10,050 nucleotides of DNA. It comes from JBKJTP01 sp046590195 (GTDB lineage Bacteria; Bacteroidota; Ignavibacteria; Palsa-1295). Each line of letters starts with the position of its first letter. Positions within the stretch are counted from its first letter, which is position 1. Position numbers and translations under genes: made by a program. Below the pieces are notes generated by a model, which worked only from the letters and a program-made list of their open reading frames with translations, did no database searches and was not told where the DNA came from. Positions 1 to 7,379 of this stretch are shown in pieces. The DNA lies in NCBI GenBank assembly GCA_046590195.1, contig JBKJTP010000001.1, forward strand, positions 1 to 10,050, in the 5' to 3' direction.

Positions 1-170
1 ACGTTATTCGCATCTTCGGTGTGAAGATGCATTACGATCTTGTCTCCAACATTGAGTGGACCTGTACCGACCGGTGACCTGTTGTTTACAGGTACACCGG
101 TCGGTACAGGTCCACTCAATGTTGGAGACAAGATCGTAATGCATCTTCACACCGAAGATGCGAATAACGT
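1..170. repeat. Near-perfect 170-base palindrome at the left edge
   Basis: Bases 1-76 are the exact reverse complement of bases 95-170, with no mismatch that I can find. The 18 bases between the arms (77-94) continue the pairing: 77-82 can pair with 88-93, leaving five unpaired bases (83-87) and one bulged A at 94. The right arm is in frame with the end of a coding region that stops at 213, and the left arm is its mirror copy. The palindrome is cut by the window edge, so its true outer limit is unknown. Perfect long inverted repeats with short spacers are usually unstable in cells. Together with the position at the very edge, that makes a contig-end or chimeric-read artefact the most likely explanation. 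A real hairpin end or a genuine inverted duplication is the alternative. Confidence 0.95.
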
Positions 171-213
171 GTTGATCGATTTCCGTGCTGAAGTCACAGA
201 ATGGCAGGAGTAG
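95..213 (+). CDS. 3' end of an unidentified gene (partial)
   Basis: A reading frame in phase with the TAG at 211-213 gives a plausible protein tail, with PVGTGPLNVGDKIVMHLHT near its start and LIDFRAEVTEWQE at its end. The alternation of hydrophobic and polar residues suggests beta strands. A short turn with LNVGDKI followed by a strand ending in W is reminiscent of the end of a small beta-barrel domain such as PilZ, but I do not recognise the family with any certainty. The frame stays open leftward through the palindrome loop to a TGA at 22-24. That leftward part is the mirrored arm and is probably not real coding sequence, so I give only the part from the right arm onward. The true 5' end is missing. 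The next gene starts 43 bases downstream on the same strand, so the two could be co-transcribed. Confidence 0.45.
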
Positions 214-256
214 GTTCTTTCAACACTTTTGCCGCACATAAACTTATCAAAGCTTC
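214..256 (+). other. 43-base gap ahead of the GT2 gene
   Basis: This is the longest gap in the window. It has no clear Shine-Dalgarno sequence before the TTG start and no convincing -35/-10 pair or Bacteroidota-type TTTG/TAnnTTTG promoter. It may be only a spacer inside a transcription unit that begins upstream. No hairpin with a T run is visible, so there is no evidence that the upstream gene's transcript ends here. Confidence 0.5.
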
Positions 257-1384
257 TTGAGCCAGGATCAATTAACGATACTTCTTCTCGTACTCGTCTC
301 AGCATATTTCGTTGAGTATCTGCTCTTGTCTATTGGCGTTTGGCGAGCGCGCCGCCCGGCCGTGCCTTCTCGTTCAGTGGCTGATGCGGATCTGCCAACT
401 GCAACTGTGTTAGTCTGTGCGAGAGACGAAGAAGATAACATTGTGGCTTGCGTCAGATCTTTGGCGGCTCTCGACTATCCGAAGGAAAAATTGCAGCTTT
501 TGGTCGTTGATGATAAATCAAGCGACAGAACTCCCGAGATCCTTGAGCATTGGCAAGCGAAGATCACCAATCTCACGGTCTACCGCACGGGCCCTGAAGT
601 TGGTCAGTTGAAGGGGAAGGTCAACGCGTTGACGCAAGGTATGGATCAAGCGACTGGCGAGTTCGTGCTGATCACGGATGCTGATTCGCACGTCGATCCC
701 CAGTGGGCGAAGGAGTACATCCGATTTTACGAATCAGATACCGGCATGGTGGCGAGCATCACTCTGCTCGACGAAAACAGCTTCTTTGATTCGCTCCAGT
801 CGATCGACTGGGCTTATCTGCTTGGCATGGCATCGGCAAGTGCGAATCTGAACGTACCACTCTCGGTGATCGGCAATAATATGTCGATCCGTAAGAGCGC
901 GTATGATTCTGTAGGCGGCTACCGCGAGATCCCGTTCAGCATCACAGAAGATTATGCATTGTTCCAGGCGATCTGGCACAAGGCACCATGGAAGGTGAAG
1001 TTTAGGATCCATCCTGAACTTACCGTGATGAGTCAGGCAACGCCGAACTTCAAAGCATGGTGGAGGCAGAAGCACCGCTGGGTAAAGGGTGGACAAAGCT
1101 TGAAGGCGCTAGGTTATCTCATCTTTGGTATCGGTCTGTTCGGTAATCTTGCCATGCTTGCAGCACCATTCGTATTGCCTGCCGCAGCAGCGATCATGGT
1201 AATATTGGTCAAGTGGGCCGCTGATCTACTGATCATCCTTCCAGTGCTTACCCGTATTCGCAAAACGTATCTACTACGTTACTTTCCGATCTACGAGCTC
1301 TATATTGCGCTCTTTGTGTTCTCGATGCCTGTAATGATCTTGCAAAAGAATGTTGTCTGGAAGGGTCGCGTCTATAAGCATTAG
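257..1384 (+). CDS. Membrane-anchored family 2 glycosyltransferase
   Basis: This 375-residue protein is a GT2 inverting glycosyltransferase that uses a nucleotide-sugar at the cytoplasmic face of the inner membrane. One N-terminal membrane helix (about residues 6-28) leads into the GT-A domain. Visible motifs are the nucleotide-binding DDKSSD (85-90), the metal-binding DAD (141-143), the catalytic-base region TED (230-232) and QKHRW (271-275). The last is the Q-x-x-R-W signature of processive and polyprenyl-linked GT2 enzymes such as cellulose/hyaluronan synthase relatives. Hydrophobic helices at about 284-332 and 345-362 close the protein. The start is a TTG with no clear ribosome-binding site. 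It is the only start that keeps the first helix, since the frame is closed by a TAA at 239-241 and the first in-frame ATG lies near residue 129. The acceptor and sugar cannot be told from sequence. The neighbouring GT-C enzyme makes a lipid-linked sugar or surface-glycan role attractive. Confidence 0.9.
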   Translation: MSQDQLTILLLVLVSAYFVEYLLLSIGVWRARRPAVPSRSVADADLPTATVLVCARDEEDNIVACVRSLAALDYPKEKLQLLVVDDKSSDRTPEILEHWQAKITNLTVYRTGPEVGQLKGKVNALTQGMDQATGEFVLITDADSHVDPQWAKEYIRFYESDTGMVASITLLDENSFFDSLQSIDWAYLLGMASASANLNVPLSVIGNNMSIRKSAYDSVGGYREIPFSITEDYALFQAIWHKAPWKVKFRIHPELTVMSQATPNFKAWWRQKHRWVKGGQSLKALGYLIFGIGLFGNLAMLAAPFVLPAAAAIMVILVKWAADLLIILPVLTRIRKTYLLRYFPIYELYIALFVFSMPVMILQKNVVWKGRVYKH

Positions 1385-2159
1385 TCTGCTGTGTTGTCTT
1401 GCTCTGACTCGCGGCAATGCCATCGCACAATCGTGGCCACACAATCCGGGGAGTTTTCTGGAGCCGAATCGCTTCGGCGTCATCAGCGAGATCAACGACT
1501 CGTATCTCTGGCTTGAGGCTGGGTTCGGGCGTGATATCATTCATACGCAGATCGCCTTTGGAATGGAGGGCTTGATCTGGAGTCGGCTGCGAAGCCTATC
1601 AGGATTTCGATTTCCTGTCGAGACAGCCGATTACTTCTTCGGACTCTACTCAACTTTCGATCTCTTCCGCGCGAAGCACCGCATCAGGATCAGCCACATA
1701 TCCGCGCATCTGGTTGACGGGGGAGATACAGTCGTCGGAGGATCTAGCAGCCGGTTCAGCCGCGAGTTCATCTCGTTGGAGCGCGCGATTAATAGCGAGA
1801 TCCTAGGAGTGGAGGTATTCGGAGCGATTGGGGTTAAATACGTCTTCCATCAGGTCACCGATGTCGAGTCCTCTTTCCAAATCCCCATAAGCCTGAATGT
1901 ACCGATCGTGAGATTCGGCAACGTCGACACCAGCTATGCACAGGGGATGCTCTTCCTGACGGCCTCTGCCGATGCTGGACCGTCATGGCCAGTCTTTAGC
2001 ACCGGGGTCACCTGCCGGCTCGGATTCAGCCGCTCAGCTAGTCTAGACCTTTTTGTGCGGTATAACTCCGGACTCTCTCGAGCTGGAATCGAAGGCAAAA
2101 GGGAGGAGCAACAAGCCGAAATTGGAATGCAGGTAATTCCGTTTGAGTGGTTCGATTGA
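1350..2159 (+). CDS. DUF1207-like predicted outer-membrane protein
   Basis: This is a 269-residue secreted protein of unknown function. A signal peptide is clear: a short basic start, a hydrophobic core at about residues 8-20 and a likely cleavage after AIA at residue 26. The mature part is rich in alternating hydrophobic strands and aromatic residues and ends in F-D preceded by an aromatic-rich segment, as in an outer-membrane beta barrel. The central stretch, with FGMEG (70-74), ETADYFFGLYSTF (91-103) and RIRISHISAHLVDGG (111-125), then SRFSREFISLE (134-144), resembles the DUF1207 family as I recall it: an H-x-S-x-H-L-x-D core following an R-x-R-x strand. I could not confirm this with a profile search. 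The ATG lies 35 bases inside the end of the GT2 gene, in another frame, so translation is probably coupled. The next gene begins within its last 17 bases. Confidence 0.75.
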   Translation: MLSGRVASISISLLCCLALTRGNAIAQSWPHNPGSFLEPNRFGVISEINDSYLWLEAGFGRDIIHTQIAFGMEGLIWSRLRSLSGFRFPVETADYFFGLYSTFDLFRAKHRIRISHISAHLVDGGDTVVGGSSSRFSREFISLERAINSEILGVEVFGAIGVKYVFHQVTDVESSFQIPISLNVPIVRFGNVDTSYAQGMLFLTASADAGPSWPVFSTGVTCRLGFSRSASLDLFVRYNSGLSRAGIEGKREEQQAEIGMQVIPFEWFD

Positions 2160-3204
2160 TCCCAACTTCCGCATCGGTCCAAAAATCTCGACCCATTCCT
2201 TGAGCTCTCTTCGTGAATTCTTCGGTCCGCAACGCTACTGGCTGCACATTCTCCTTTTCCTTGTTTCGGTATTTACGACCACGATCGCGGGCGTAGCATG
2301 GCTCGGGCTGGACCCATTCGATCTGCAGAACTTCGACAAGGGTTTGCTTTATGGCTCGATGTTGCTGCTCTTCCTGACCAATCATGAGTTCGGGCACTTC
2401 ATCGTCGCTCGTCTGAACAACGTCTCAGCCACGCTCCCGTTTTACATCCCATTTCCGGGTATGCTGCTTGGAGTGGGTCCGAACTTCGGGACGTTCGGTG
2501 CAGTGATCAAGACGCGATCTCGTATCCCGAGCCGCCGGGTCATGTTCGACATCGGGGTCGCAGGGCCGATAGCAGGCTTTTTGGTTTGTCTCGCGATCCT
2601 CATCGTTGGGTTTATGACATTGCCTGGAGTAGAATATCTTCAGGCGATCCATCCAGGCTATCCGGACATCGCGGCGCAAGGACCATCGCTATACTTTGGG
2701 AAGACGATCCTGTACTCGATCTGTGAGCAGATGTTTGCAAATCCGAACGGATACATCCCACCCATGACAGAGGTCTATCACTATCCTTTGCTTTGCGTTG
2801 GCTGGTTTGGATTGTTCGTTACAGCGTTGAATCTTTTGCCGATCGGTCAACTTGATGGGGGACACTTGGTCTACGGCATGTTTGGCTCGAAGGTGCATTC
2901 TATCGTCGGTAAGGCGACGGCAGGCGTTCTCTTCCTGATCTCGATACCTGACTCGATCAACTCGCTCGCACAAGCGAGCATGATCGATATGCCAACGTGG
3001 CTTGAGCCTTTGGTGATCGCGGGTGGCTCAACGTGGTTTATCTGGGCGATCATTGCTTCCTTCCTGATGCGGTTCAAACATCCGCCATCGGAGGACGAGT
3101 CGAAGCTTGATCCACGCAGATTTGTCGTTGGCCTGCTAACGATCCTTATCTTTATCCTTTGTTTTACTCCATCGCCGCTTGTCTTCTCGCTTACCGGACA
3201 ATAG
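2143..3204 (+). CDS. Site-2 protease family (M50) intramembrane metalloprotease
   Basis: This 353-residue polytopic membrane protein is a zinc metalloprotease of the M50 site-2 protease family, which cuts substrates within the membrane. The zinc-binding HEFGH is at residues 81-85, and the third ligand lies in NLLPIGQLDGG (230-240), the family's N-x-x-P-x-x-x-L-D-G-G motif, so the active site is complete. Between them, GTFGAVIKTRSRIPSRR (116-132) and FDIGVAGPIAG (135-145) recall the EGY-type subgroup known from cyanobacteria and chloroplasts. I see about seven or eight hydrophobic segments and no PDZ domain, unlike RseP. The TTG start at 2143 overlaps the preceding gene by 17 bases and has an AGG nine bases upstream (2131-2133). 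A second TTG at 2200 is a possible alternative start. Family members commonly cleave anti-sigma factors or process membrane proteins, but no such partner is visible here. The next gene starts 26 bases before this one ends. Confidence 0.93.
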   Translation: MSGSIDPNFRIGPKISTHSLSSLREFFGPQRYWLHILLFLVSVFTTTIAGVAWLGLDPFDLQNFDKGLLYGSMLLLFLTNHEFGHFIVARLNNVSATLPFYIPFPGMLLGVGPNFGTFGAVIKTRSRIPSRRVMFDIGVAGPIAGFLVCLAILIVGFMTLPGVEYLQAIHPGYPDIAAQGPSLYFGKTILYSICEQMFANPNGYIPPMTEVYHYPLLCVGWFGLFVTALNLLPIGQLDGGHLVYGMFGSKVHSIVGKATAGVLFLISIPDSINSLAQASMIDMPTWLEPLVIAGGSTWFIWAIIASFLMRFKHPPSEDESKLDPRRFVVGLLTILIFILCFTPSPLVFSLTGQ

Positions 3205-4831
3205 CAGTTTAGAGAGCAGCTGGCTTCGCGCGCACTTCGCGGAGCTGGCGATCTTTTGCTTTGCGGTGTCGCTACTCTTCATTAAGCTGGGAATAGGGGA
3301 GTTTGAGGATTGGGATGAATCGCATATTGTCTATCGCGCCCATGTCATCGAGAAGCATGGAGCCTGGCTTGATCAATCTCAATATGCATTAGGCGGACTT
3401 TATTCCTCAGCACACCCACCGCTCGGCGTGTGGATGATGGTCGCAAGCCGTGCGATCTTTGGCAATACAGAATGCACTACGCGCTTGCCTGCAGCACTTT
3501 GTGGTCTGATCGCAGCTATCAGCATGTTCTTCCTACTCCGTCGTTGGTGCGGGGATCGTACAGCTCTGCTGCTCGCTGCTGCATTTACTTCCTGCTCGAT
3601 CTTTCTGTGGTACGCGCGGCATGCTCAGCTTGATAGCTTGCTGATCTCGACGAGTCTCGCAAGCGTTGCTCTGTTCTGCACAGCACTTGAAAGACGTTCG
3701 CAGCGGTACGCCACGATTGCTGGCATATGCTTCGGGCTGGCGATGCTGAGCAAGTTCGGCTGGGCCATATATGTGCTGCCGTTTGTATTAGGCTATTGGT
3801 ATGTGCATGGAAAAGACAGGGCGCTTTTACTCGCATACATAATCCCTGGCCTGGTCATTGGATCGAGTTGGTATCTCTACATGATAGCGACAAATTCGGC
3901 CTTTGTTGATTCTGTCTTTGGCTGGATCGTTGGACTGAGCTCAGTTGCAGGTTACGAAACTGCCGAGAAGAGTCCGCTCTACTACTTCAATCAGCTGATC
4001 ATTGCATGCCCATTCATTGTGCTTGCTGTCATCTCGATCGTCAAGCGAAAAGAATGGACACTTGATCGATGGCTCACCCTTGGCTGGCTAGCACTCGTTA
4101 TGCTCGTGCTGCAGATCGCAGTGACGAAGTTTCCGCACTTCGCGCTGATGCTCTTGCCACCGGCGTTCGCAGTTGTTGCTCAACCGCTCAAGGATGATTC
4201 AAAACGTTCGTGGGTCGAGTGTATACTATTGGCCTTAGCAGTGCTGTGGTCGTTGAGCACTCAGTTCAGGCTGATGATCCGAGGTGCTGAGTTCGATTAC
4301 ATTGCGCCGCACTGGGAGATCGCAGTGCCACTCGCGATCGCTTTAACCGCGCTCGTGATGATCCAACGTAGACACTTAAAGAGAGCGCTGATTACTGGCC
4401 TGACTGGCTTGGTCGTCATCGTTGCCGCAACCCGAGTGATAGGCACTCCCGATGACCTATACGACGATGGCGCAAAGCACATTGCGAATACGTTGCTGCC
4501 TCGTGCAAGCATCACGAAAGTGGTGGTCGTCCACTCAGGACTGCCGCATGATAGCCTAACACCGCGCCTAGCCTACTACACAAACGGCTGGACATCAGGT
4601 TGGCTCCAAGGTAGAAAAAGCCAGAAAATGGGGTGGCCCGATGACACGCTGCTGCGATCTTTGACTGAGAAAGCCCACGCAAATACTGCTGTGGTATTAG
4701 AGCGCGAGCGCGATCGTTTCGCAGCTCCTATTGAACGTACACTCCCACAATATGCAGAGACGATCAACTTGCTGAAGCAGAAGTATCAGCATTACGATAG
4801 CCTGCGCTCGTACGATCTCTTTTATGATTGA
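3179..4831 (+). CDS. GT-C glycosyltransferase, ArnT/PMT type
   Basis: This 550-residue integral membrane protein belongs to the GT-C fold superfamily (GT39/GT83, 'PMT_2'), which transfers a sugar from a polyprenyl-phosphate donor on the periplasmic side. After the first membrane helix (about 20-39) comes WDES (45-48), carrying the acidic catalytic or metal-binding residues of the first periplasmic loop. AHPPLGVW (78-85), ARHAQLDS (146-153), LAMLSKFGW (187-195) and KFPHFALMLLPP (317-328) match the family's conserved loops. About ten to twelve hydrophobic segments fill the first 420 residues. A soluble C-terminal part of about 130 residues follows, as in many ArnT relatives. The start is a TTG 26 bases inside the protease gene, with no obvious ribosome-binding site; no ATG occurs before residue 86, so I keep it. 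The acceptor could be lipid A, another glycolipid or a protein, and sequence alone does not decide. The gene ends tail-to-tail with the minus-strand set. Confidence 0.88.
   Translation: MSSRLPDNSSLESSWLRAHFAELAIFCFAVSLLFIKLGIGEFEDWDESHIVYRAHVIEKHGAWLDQSQYALGGLYSSAHPPLGVWMMVASRAIFGNTECTTRLPAALCGLIAAISMFFLLRRWCGDRTALLLAAAFTSCSIFLWYARHAQLDSLLISTSLASVALFCTALERRSQRYATIAGICFGLAMLSKFGWAIYVLPFVLGYWYVHGKDRALLLAYIIPGLVIGSSWYLYMIATNSAFVDSVFGWIVGLSSVAGYETAEKSPLYYFNQLIIACPFIVLAVISIVKRKEWTLDRWLTLGWLALVMLVLQIAVTKFPHFALMLLPPAFAVVAQPLKDDSKRSWVECILLALAVLWSLSTQFRLMIRGAEFDYIAPHWEIAVPLAIALTALVMIQRRHLKRALITGLTGLVVIVAATRVIGTPDDLYDDGAKHIANTLLPRASITKVVVVHSGLPHDSLTPRLAYYTNGWTSGWLQGRKSQKMGWPDDTLLRSLTEKAHANTAVVLERERDRFAAPIERTLPQYAETINLLKQKYQHYDSLRSYDLFYD
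4822..4831. other. Tail-to-tail overlap of two convergent genes
   Basis: The plus-strand GT-C gene stops with TGA at 4829-4831, and the minus-strand GT9 gene stops at 4822-4824 (TAA on its own strand). Their coding ends therefore share 10 bases. There is no space for a dedicated intrinsic terminator between them. I see no GC-rich hairpin followed by a T run within about 40 bases on either side. Transcripts from the two sets probably run into each other here or end by a factor-dependent route. Confidence 0.85.
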
Positions 4832-6027
4832 TCAGACGCTAGCAGCAATTGCTTCACGCCAGCAAATACATCAGCGACCGGTATCGTATTGACAGGACTT
4901 CCTTCTTGAGGAATGAGGACAACGTTCGGCACGTGATAAGGCAGCCACTCGCTGCGCCATACGAACATTGTCACTGTCGGCTTACGCTCTGCCGTCGCGA
5001 AGTGAACGATGGAGGTATCCGGCGTAACTACCAATGCAGAATATCGCGTGACCGCCATCAGCTCATGCAGATCTGCCGTTGGATAGTAGATCATTCTGCT
5101 CGGCTTGTCCGGCCGATCCATGAATGCTTCGCACGCCGCTCGAGTAGCCGGCGAACTCGTGACAAGGAACAGACAATCGGGATATTCCTCCTGCATCAGC
5201 TTCACTAATGCTAGGGTGTTCTCGTAGCCCCACTCCTTGAATGGTGTCCACGCCTCGGTATTCACCATGATGTAACGAGTGGTGCCATTAGCAGCGTGCA
5301 AGGTATCGAGTCGCTCACGGGTACGTGTCAAAACCTTCTCGTCGATCACGATCGAAGGGTGCCATTCGTCTTGCGTCGGCTTGTAATCAAAGACAGCCTC
5401 GAAATGATCCTTCAGTACATCGACCATCGGCGTTAGGTACTTGCCTCGATGCGGTGAAAGCCCAACGATACTAAACAGCTTCTGATAGCGCCACATCTTA
5501 TCGTGCGCGGCGATCGATGTGACTCCGCGCGGACACGCCAGGCGAGAGATGATCGCGCCTTTGGTCTTGCGATTGTATACAGTCTGAAGTGAAACGTCCC
5601 ACTTCTCGCGGCGAGCCTCTTTCGCGCCTTTGAGGATCTGTTTCGTATCAGCCTCGGACATATCGTAAAGCACATCGACATCAGGATCGACACGCAGCAC
5701 GTCAATATTGCGGTAGCTGCACGCGACACCGATCTTGATATGCGGTGCGTGCTTCTTCAGGATACGCCACATCTGCGTCGTTACGACCATGTCGCCAATG
5801 GCGTCATAGCGAAGAATCAATACACTCTTGATGTCTTTGAGCGGGATCGGATGTGGTACTGGCTTGATCCGAAGGAGCTTTCCAAGCGCGCCGATCGTCA
5901 GCCGCTTGTTGTACTCTTCGATCGCGATACCAAGCTTTCGGTACCAACGGGTCTTTTCAAAGAACCTGTGGGGCCCCTTGCGTCGCTTGTGAAAAAACTG
6001 CTGGCGTAATTGGTCCTTCTCGCTCAT
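4822..6027 (-). CDS. Family 9 glycosyltransferase (heptosyltransferase-like), 401 aa
   Basis: This is a GT9 enzyme with two Rossmann domains (GT-B fold), a family that adds ADP-heptose or similar sugars to lipopolysaccharide core on the cytoplasmic face of the inner membrane. The first domain opens with VLILRYDAIGD (69-79), the classic R-x-D-x-x-G-D motif whose last Asp is the catalytic base in WaaC-type enzymes. The donor-binding domain shows NTEAWTPFKEWG (256-267), corresponding to the R/K-x-W-P region of the family, and VVTPDTSIVHFATAE (333-347), the hallmark T-P-D-T-x-x-x-H motif. About 68 residues, strongly basic at first (KRRKGPHRFFEKTRWYRK), precede the motif, whereas typical family members begin almost directly with it. 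The start is an ATG 15 bases after the stop of the upstream GT9 gene. No ribosome-binding site is evident, so coupling is likely. The exact sugar is unknown. Confidence 0.88.
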   Translation of the reverse strand: MSEKDQLRQQFFHKRRKGPHRFFEKTRWYRKLGIAIEEYNKRLTIGALGKLLRIKPVPHPIPLKDIKSVLILRYDAIGDMVVTTQMWRILKKHAPHIKIGVACSYRNIDVLRVDPDVDVLYDMSEADTKQILKGAKEARREKWDVSLQTVYNRKTKGAIISRLACPRGVTSIAAHDKMWRYQKLFSIVGLSPHRGKYLTPMVDVLKDHFEAVFDYKPTQDEWHPSIVIDEKVLTRTRERLDTLHAANGTTRYIMVNTEAWTPFKEWGYENTLALVKLMQEEYPDCLFLVTSSPATRAACEAFMDRPDKPSRMIYYPTADLHELMAVTRYSALVVTPDTSIVHFATAERKPTVTMFVWRSEWLPYHVPNVVLIPQEGSPVNTIPVADVFAGVKQLLLASDQS

Positions 6028-6042
6028 GGATGTGATGAGGTA

Positions 6043-7377
6043 CTAATGTCTGCCTTGGCTGATCTCTGGTGTGATCAGGTCAATGAGATCTCTTTCTCCG
6101 TTGGCCGCTTGGTACGGTGAAGGGGTTTCTGGGTTCAAGCCGCTGCTGCTTGCAGTAGCTAGCATTCGTCCGTCTAATAAACGCGATGCGGCCTCTACAA
6201 CTCCCGTGACCGGGATAGTCGAAACTGCTGCGCCACGTTCACTTGGGCCGAACTGATAGGATGGGACCATGAGCGGCAGCCACTCACGCGGGGTCTCTCC
6301 GAACTCTACATAGAAGACGATACAAGGTTTGTTCTCTGCGCTCGCGATATGAACGACCGATGTGTCGGGAGTGACGATCAATCTCGAAAGGCGGCACAAC
6401 GCTGCAAGTTCGTTGAGGTCGTATCCAGTTTCGAAGAAAAGGATGCGCTTGTTTCCGTGGCGAGATAGTGCTGCCTGAAGCTCCGCTTGTGCCATAGGGG
6501 CAGAGGTCATCAGCACAGCCGCTTCGGGGTATTTCTCAAGCAGCCTATCGCACAGCTCAAGATTATTATCGATGCCCCACTCACGAGTAGGATTTCGCGC
6601 TTGTGGATTGACGTAGATGAACCATGTGGCACCCACGCCCCCAATGTGCGACTCAACGCGATCTCGAACACTTGTCAGAACAGCGGGACAGATGCTAACG
6701 ATTGGTCTTGACTCAAGAGCCTTAATCGGTTCGATAGAGAAACCAACGACATCGTCAAGTAGCTTGAGTCCAAGCTGTGAAAGATGCACACGGAAGCGAG
6801 TTGCTTCTGTCAGCTGATTAAAAAGGATCCGATACATCTCGCCTCGCTTGTGCTGGACAGAGACCTTGATGCCCGATGGACTGATGTAATTGCTGATCAA
6901 GCCATAGTCAGACATTCTTTGGAAGTGTAGATTTAGCACGACCTGATACTTCTCTTTGCGTGCCCTTCGGAGATGCTTGAAGTTGCCTCGATCGCTCCGC
7001 CCTGTGAATTCATACATCGCGTCGAAATCTGGATCGCACCGGAGTATTGAATCATTGCGGTGGGAAGTGATGATCCCGATCTTGCAGTTCGGATTGCGAC
7101 GCTTGATCACTCTCGCAGCCGAGAGGCTTACGATCAAGTCACCAATTGCTTCACCGTAAGGGATGATCAAGAGGCTCTTAAGCTCTTCGACTGCGATCTT
7201 CTTCTGAAGAGGTTCATTGCGAAGCATGACACGGAGGATGCCGTACCACAGCTTCCTGTTCGCGCCCTCAATGCCATTGCGAAGTTTGTGAAGAAAGTGG
7301 GGGACCTGCACACCGCCCTCGCGTTTGCGGCGCGTTTTGCGTGTGTATTTATCGATCTTCTGCTGTTGTGCGTCCAC
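6043..7377 (-). CDS. Family 9 glycosyltransferase with atypical first motif, 444 aa
   Basis: This is a second GT9-type enzyme, clearly related to its downstream neighbour in overall layout. The C-terminal domain is canonical: NPQARNPTREWG (257-268), then LIVTPDTSVVHIASAENKP (333-351). The N-terminal motif is altered. Where the neighbour has RYDAIGD, this protein reads IIPYGEAIGD (71-80), so the usual Arg and first Asp are gone, one residue is added, and only the terminal G-D (the catalytic-base Asp in characterised WaaC-type enzymes) remains. It also has a very basic N-terminus (KYTRKTRRKR, 10-19), about 67 residues before the first strand, and a polar C-terminal tail of about 45 residues after residue 400 with no family match I can see. 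The start is a GTG two bases after the stop of the ABC transporter gene. A GGAG lies 16 bases upstream, rather far. It is probably active, but its substrate may differ from the others. Confidence 0.86.
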   Translation of the reverse strand: MDAQQQKIDKYTRKTRRKREGGVQVPHFLHKLRNGIEGANRKLWYGILRVMLRNEPLQKKIAVEELKSLLIIPYGEAIGDLIVSLSAARVIKRRNPNCKIGIITSHRNDSILRCDPDFDAMYEFTGRSDRGNFKHLRRARKEKYQVVLNLHFQRMSDYGLISNYISPSGIKVSVQHKRGEMYRILFNQLTEATRFRVHLSQLGLKLLDDVVGFSIEPIKALESRPIVSICPAVLTSVRDRVESHIGGVGATWFIYVNPQARNPTREWGIDNNLELCDRLLEKYPEAAVLMTSAPMAQAELQAALSRHGNKRILFFETGYDLNELAALCRLSRLIVTPDTSVVHIASAENKPCIVFYVEFGETPREWLPLMVPSYQFGPSERGAAVSTIPVTGVVEAASRLLDGRMLATASSSGLNPETPSPYQAANGERDLIDLITPEISQGRH

Positions 7378-7379
7378 GC

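Noticed and set aside
25..96. Possible 5' extension of the first coding fragment through the palindrome
   Set aside because: The frame is open back to a TGA at 22-24, but this part is the reverse complement of the gene's own tail, so it is likely created by the fold-back and not real protein sequence.
1..170. Palindrome as an intrinsic terminator, IS end or CRISPR-like repeat
   Set aside because: The arms are far too long for a terminator, no T run follows, no transposase is near, and there is only one inverted copy rather than a repeat array. The right arm is coding.
734..1096. Open minus-strand frame of about 120 codons inside the GT2 gene
   Set aside because: It lies wholly antisense to the conserved GT2 domain, and its translation (rich in Arg, His and Cys) has no domain-like pattern. 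It is a shadow of the real gene.
5740..6009. Plus-strand frame of about 89 codons opposite the start of the 401-residue GT9 gene
   Set aside because: It is antisense to the R-x-D-x-x-G-D region, which is under clear protein-level constraint, and no family was recognisable.
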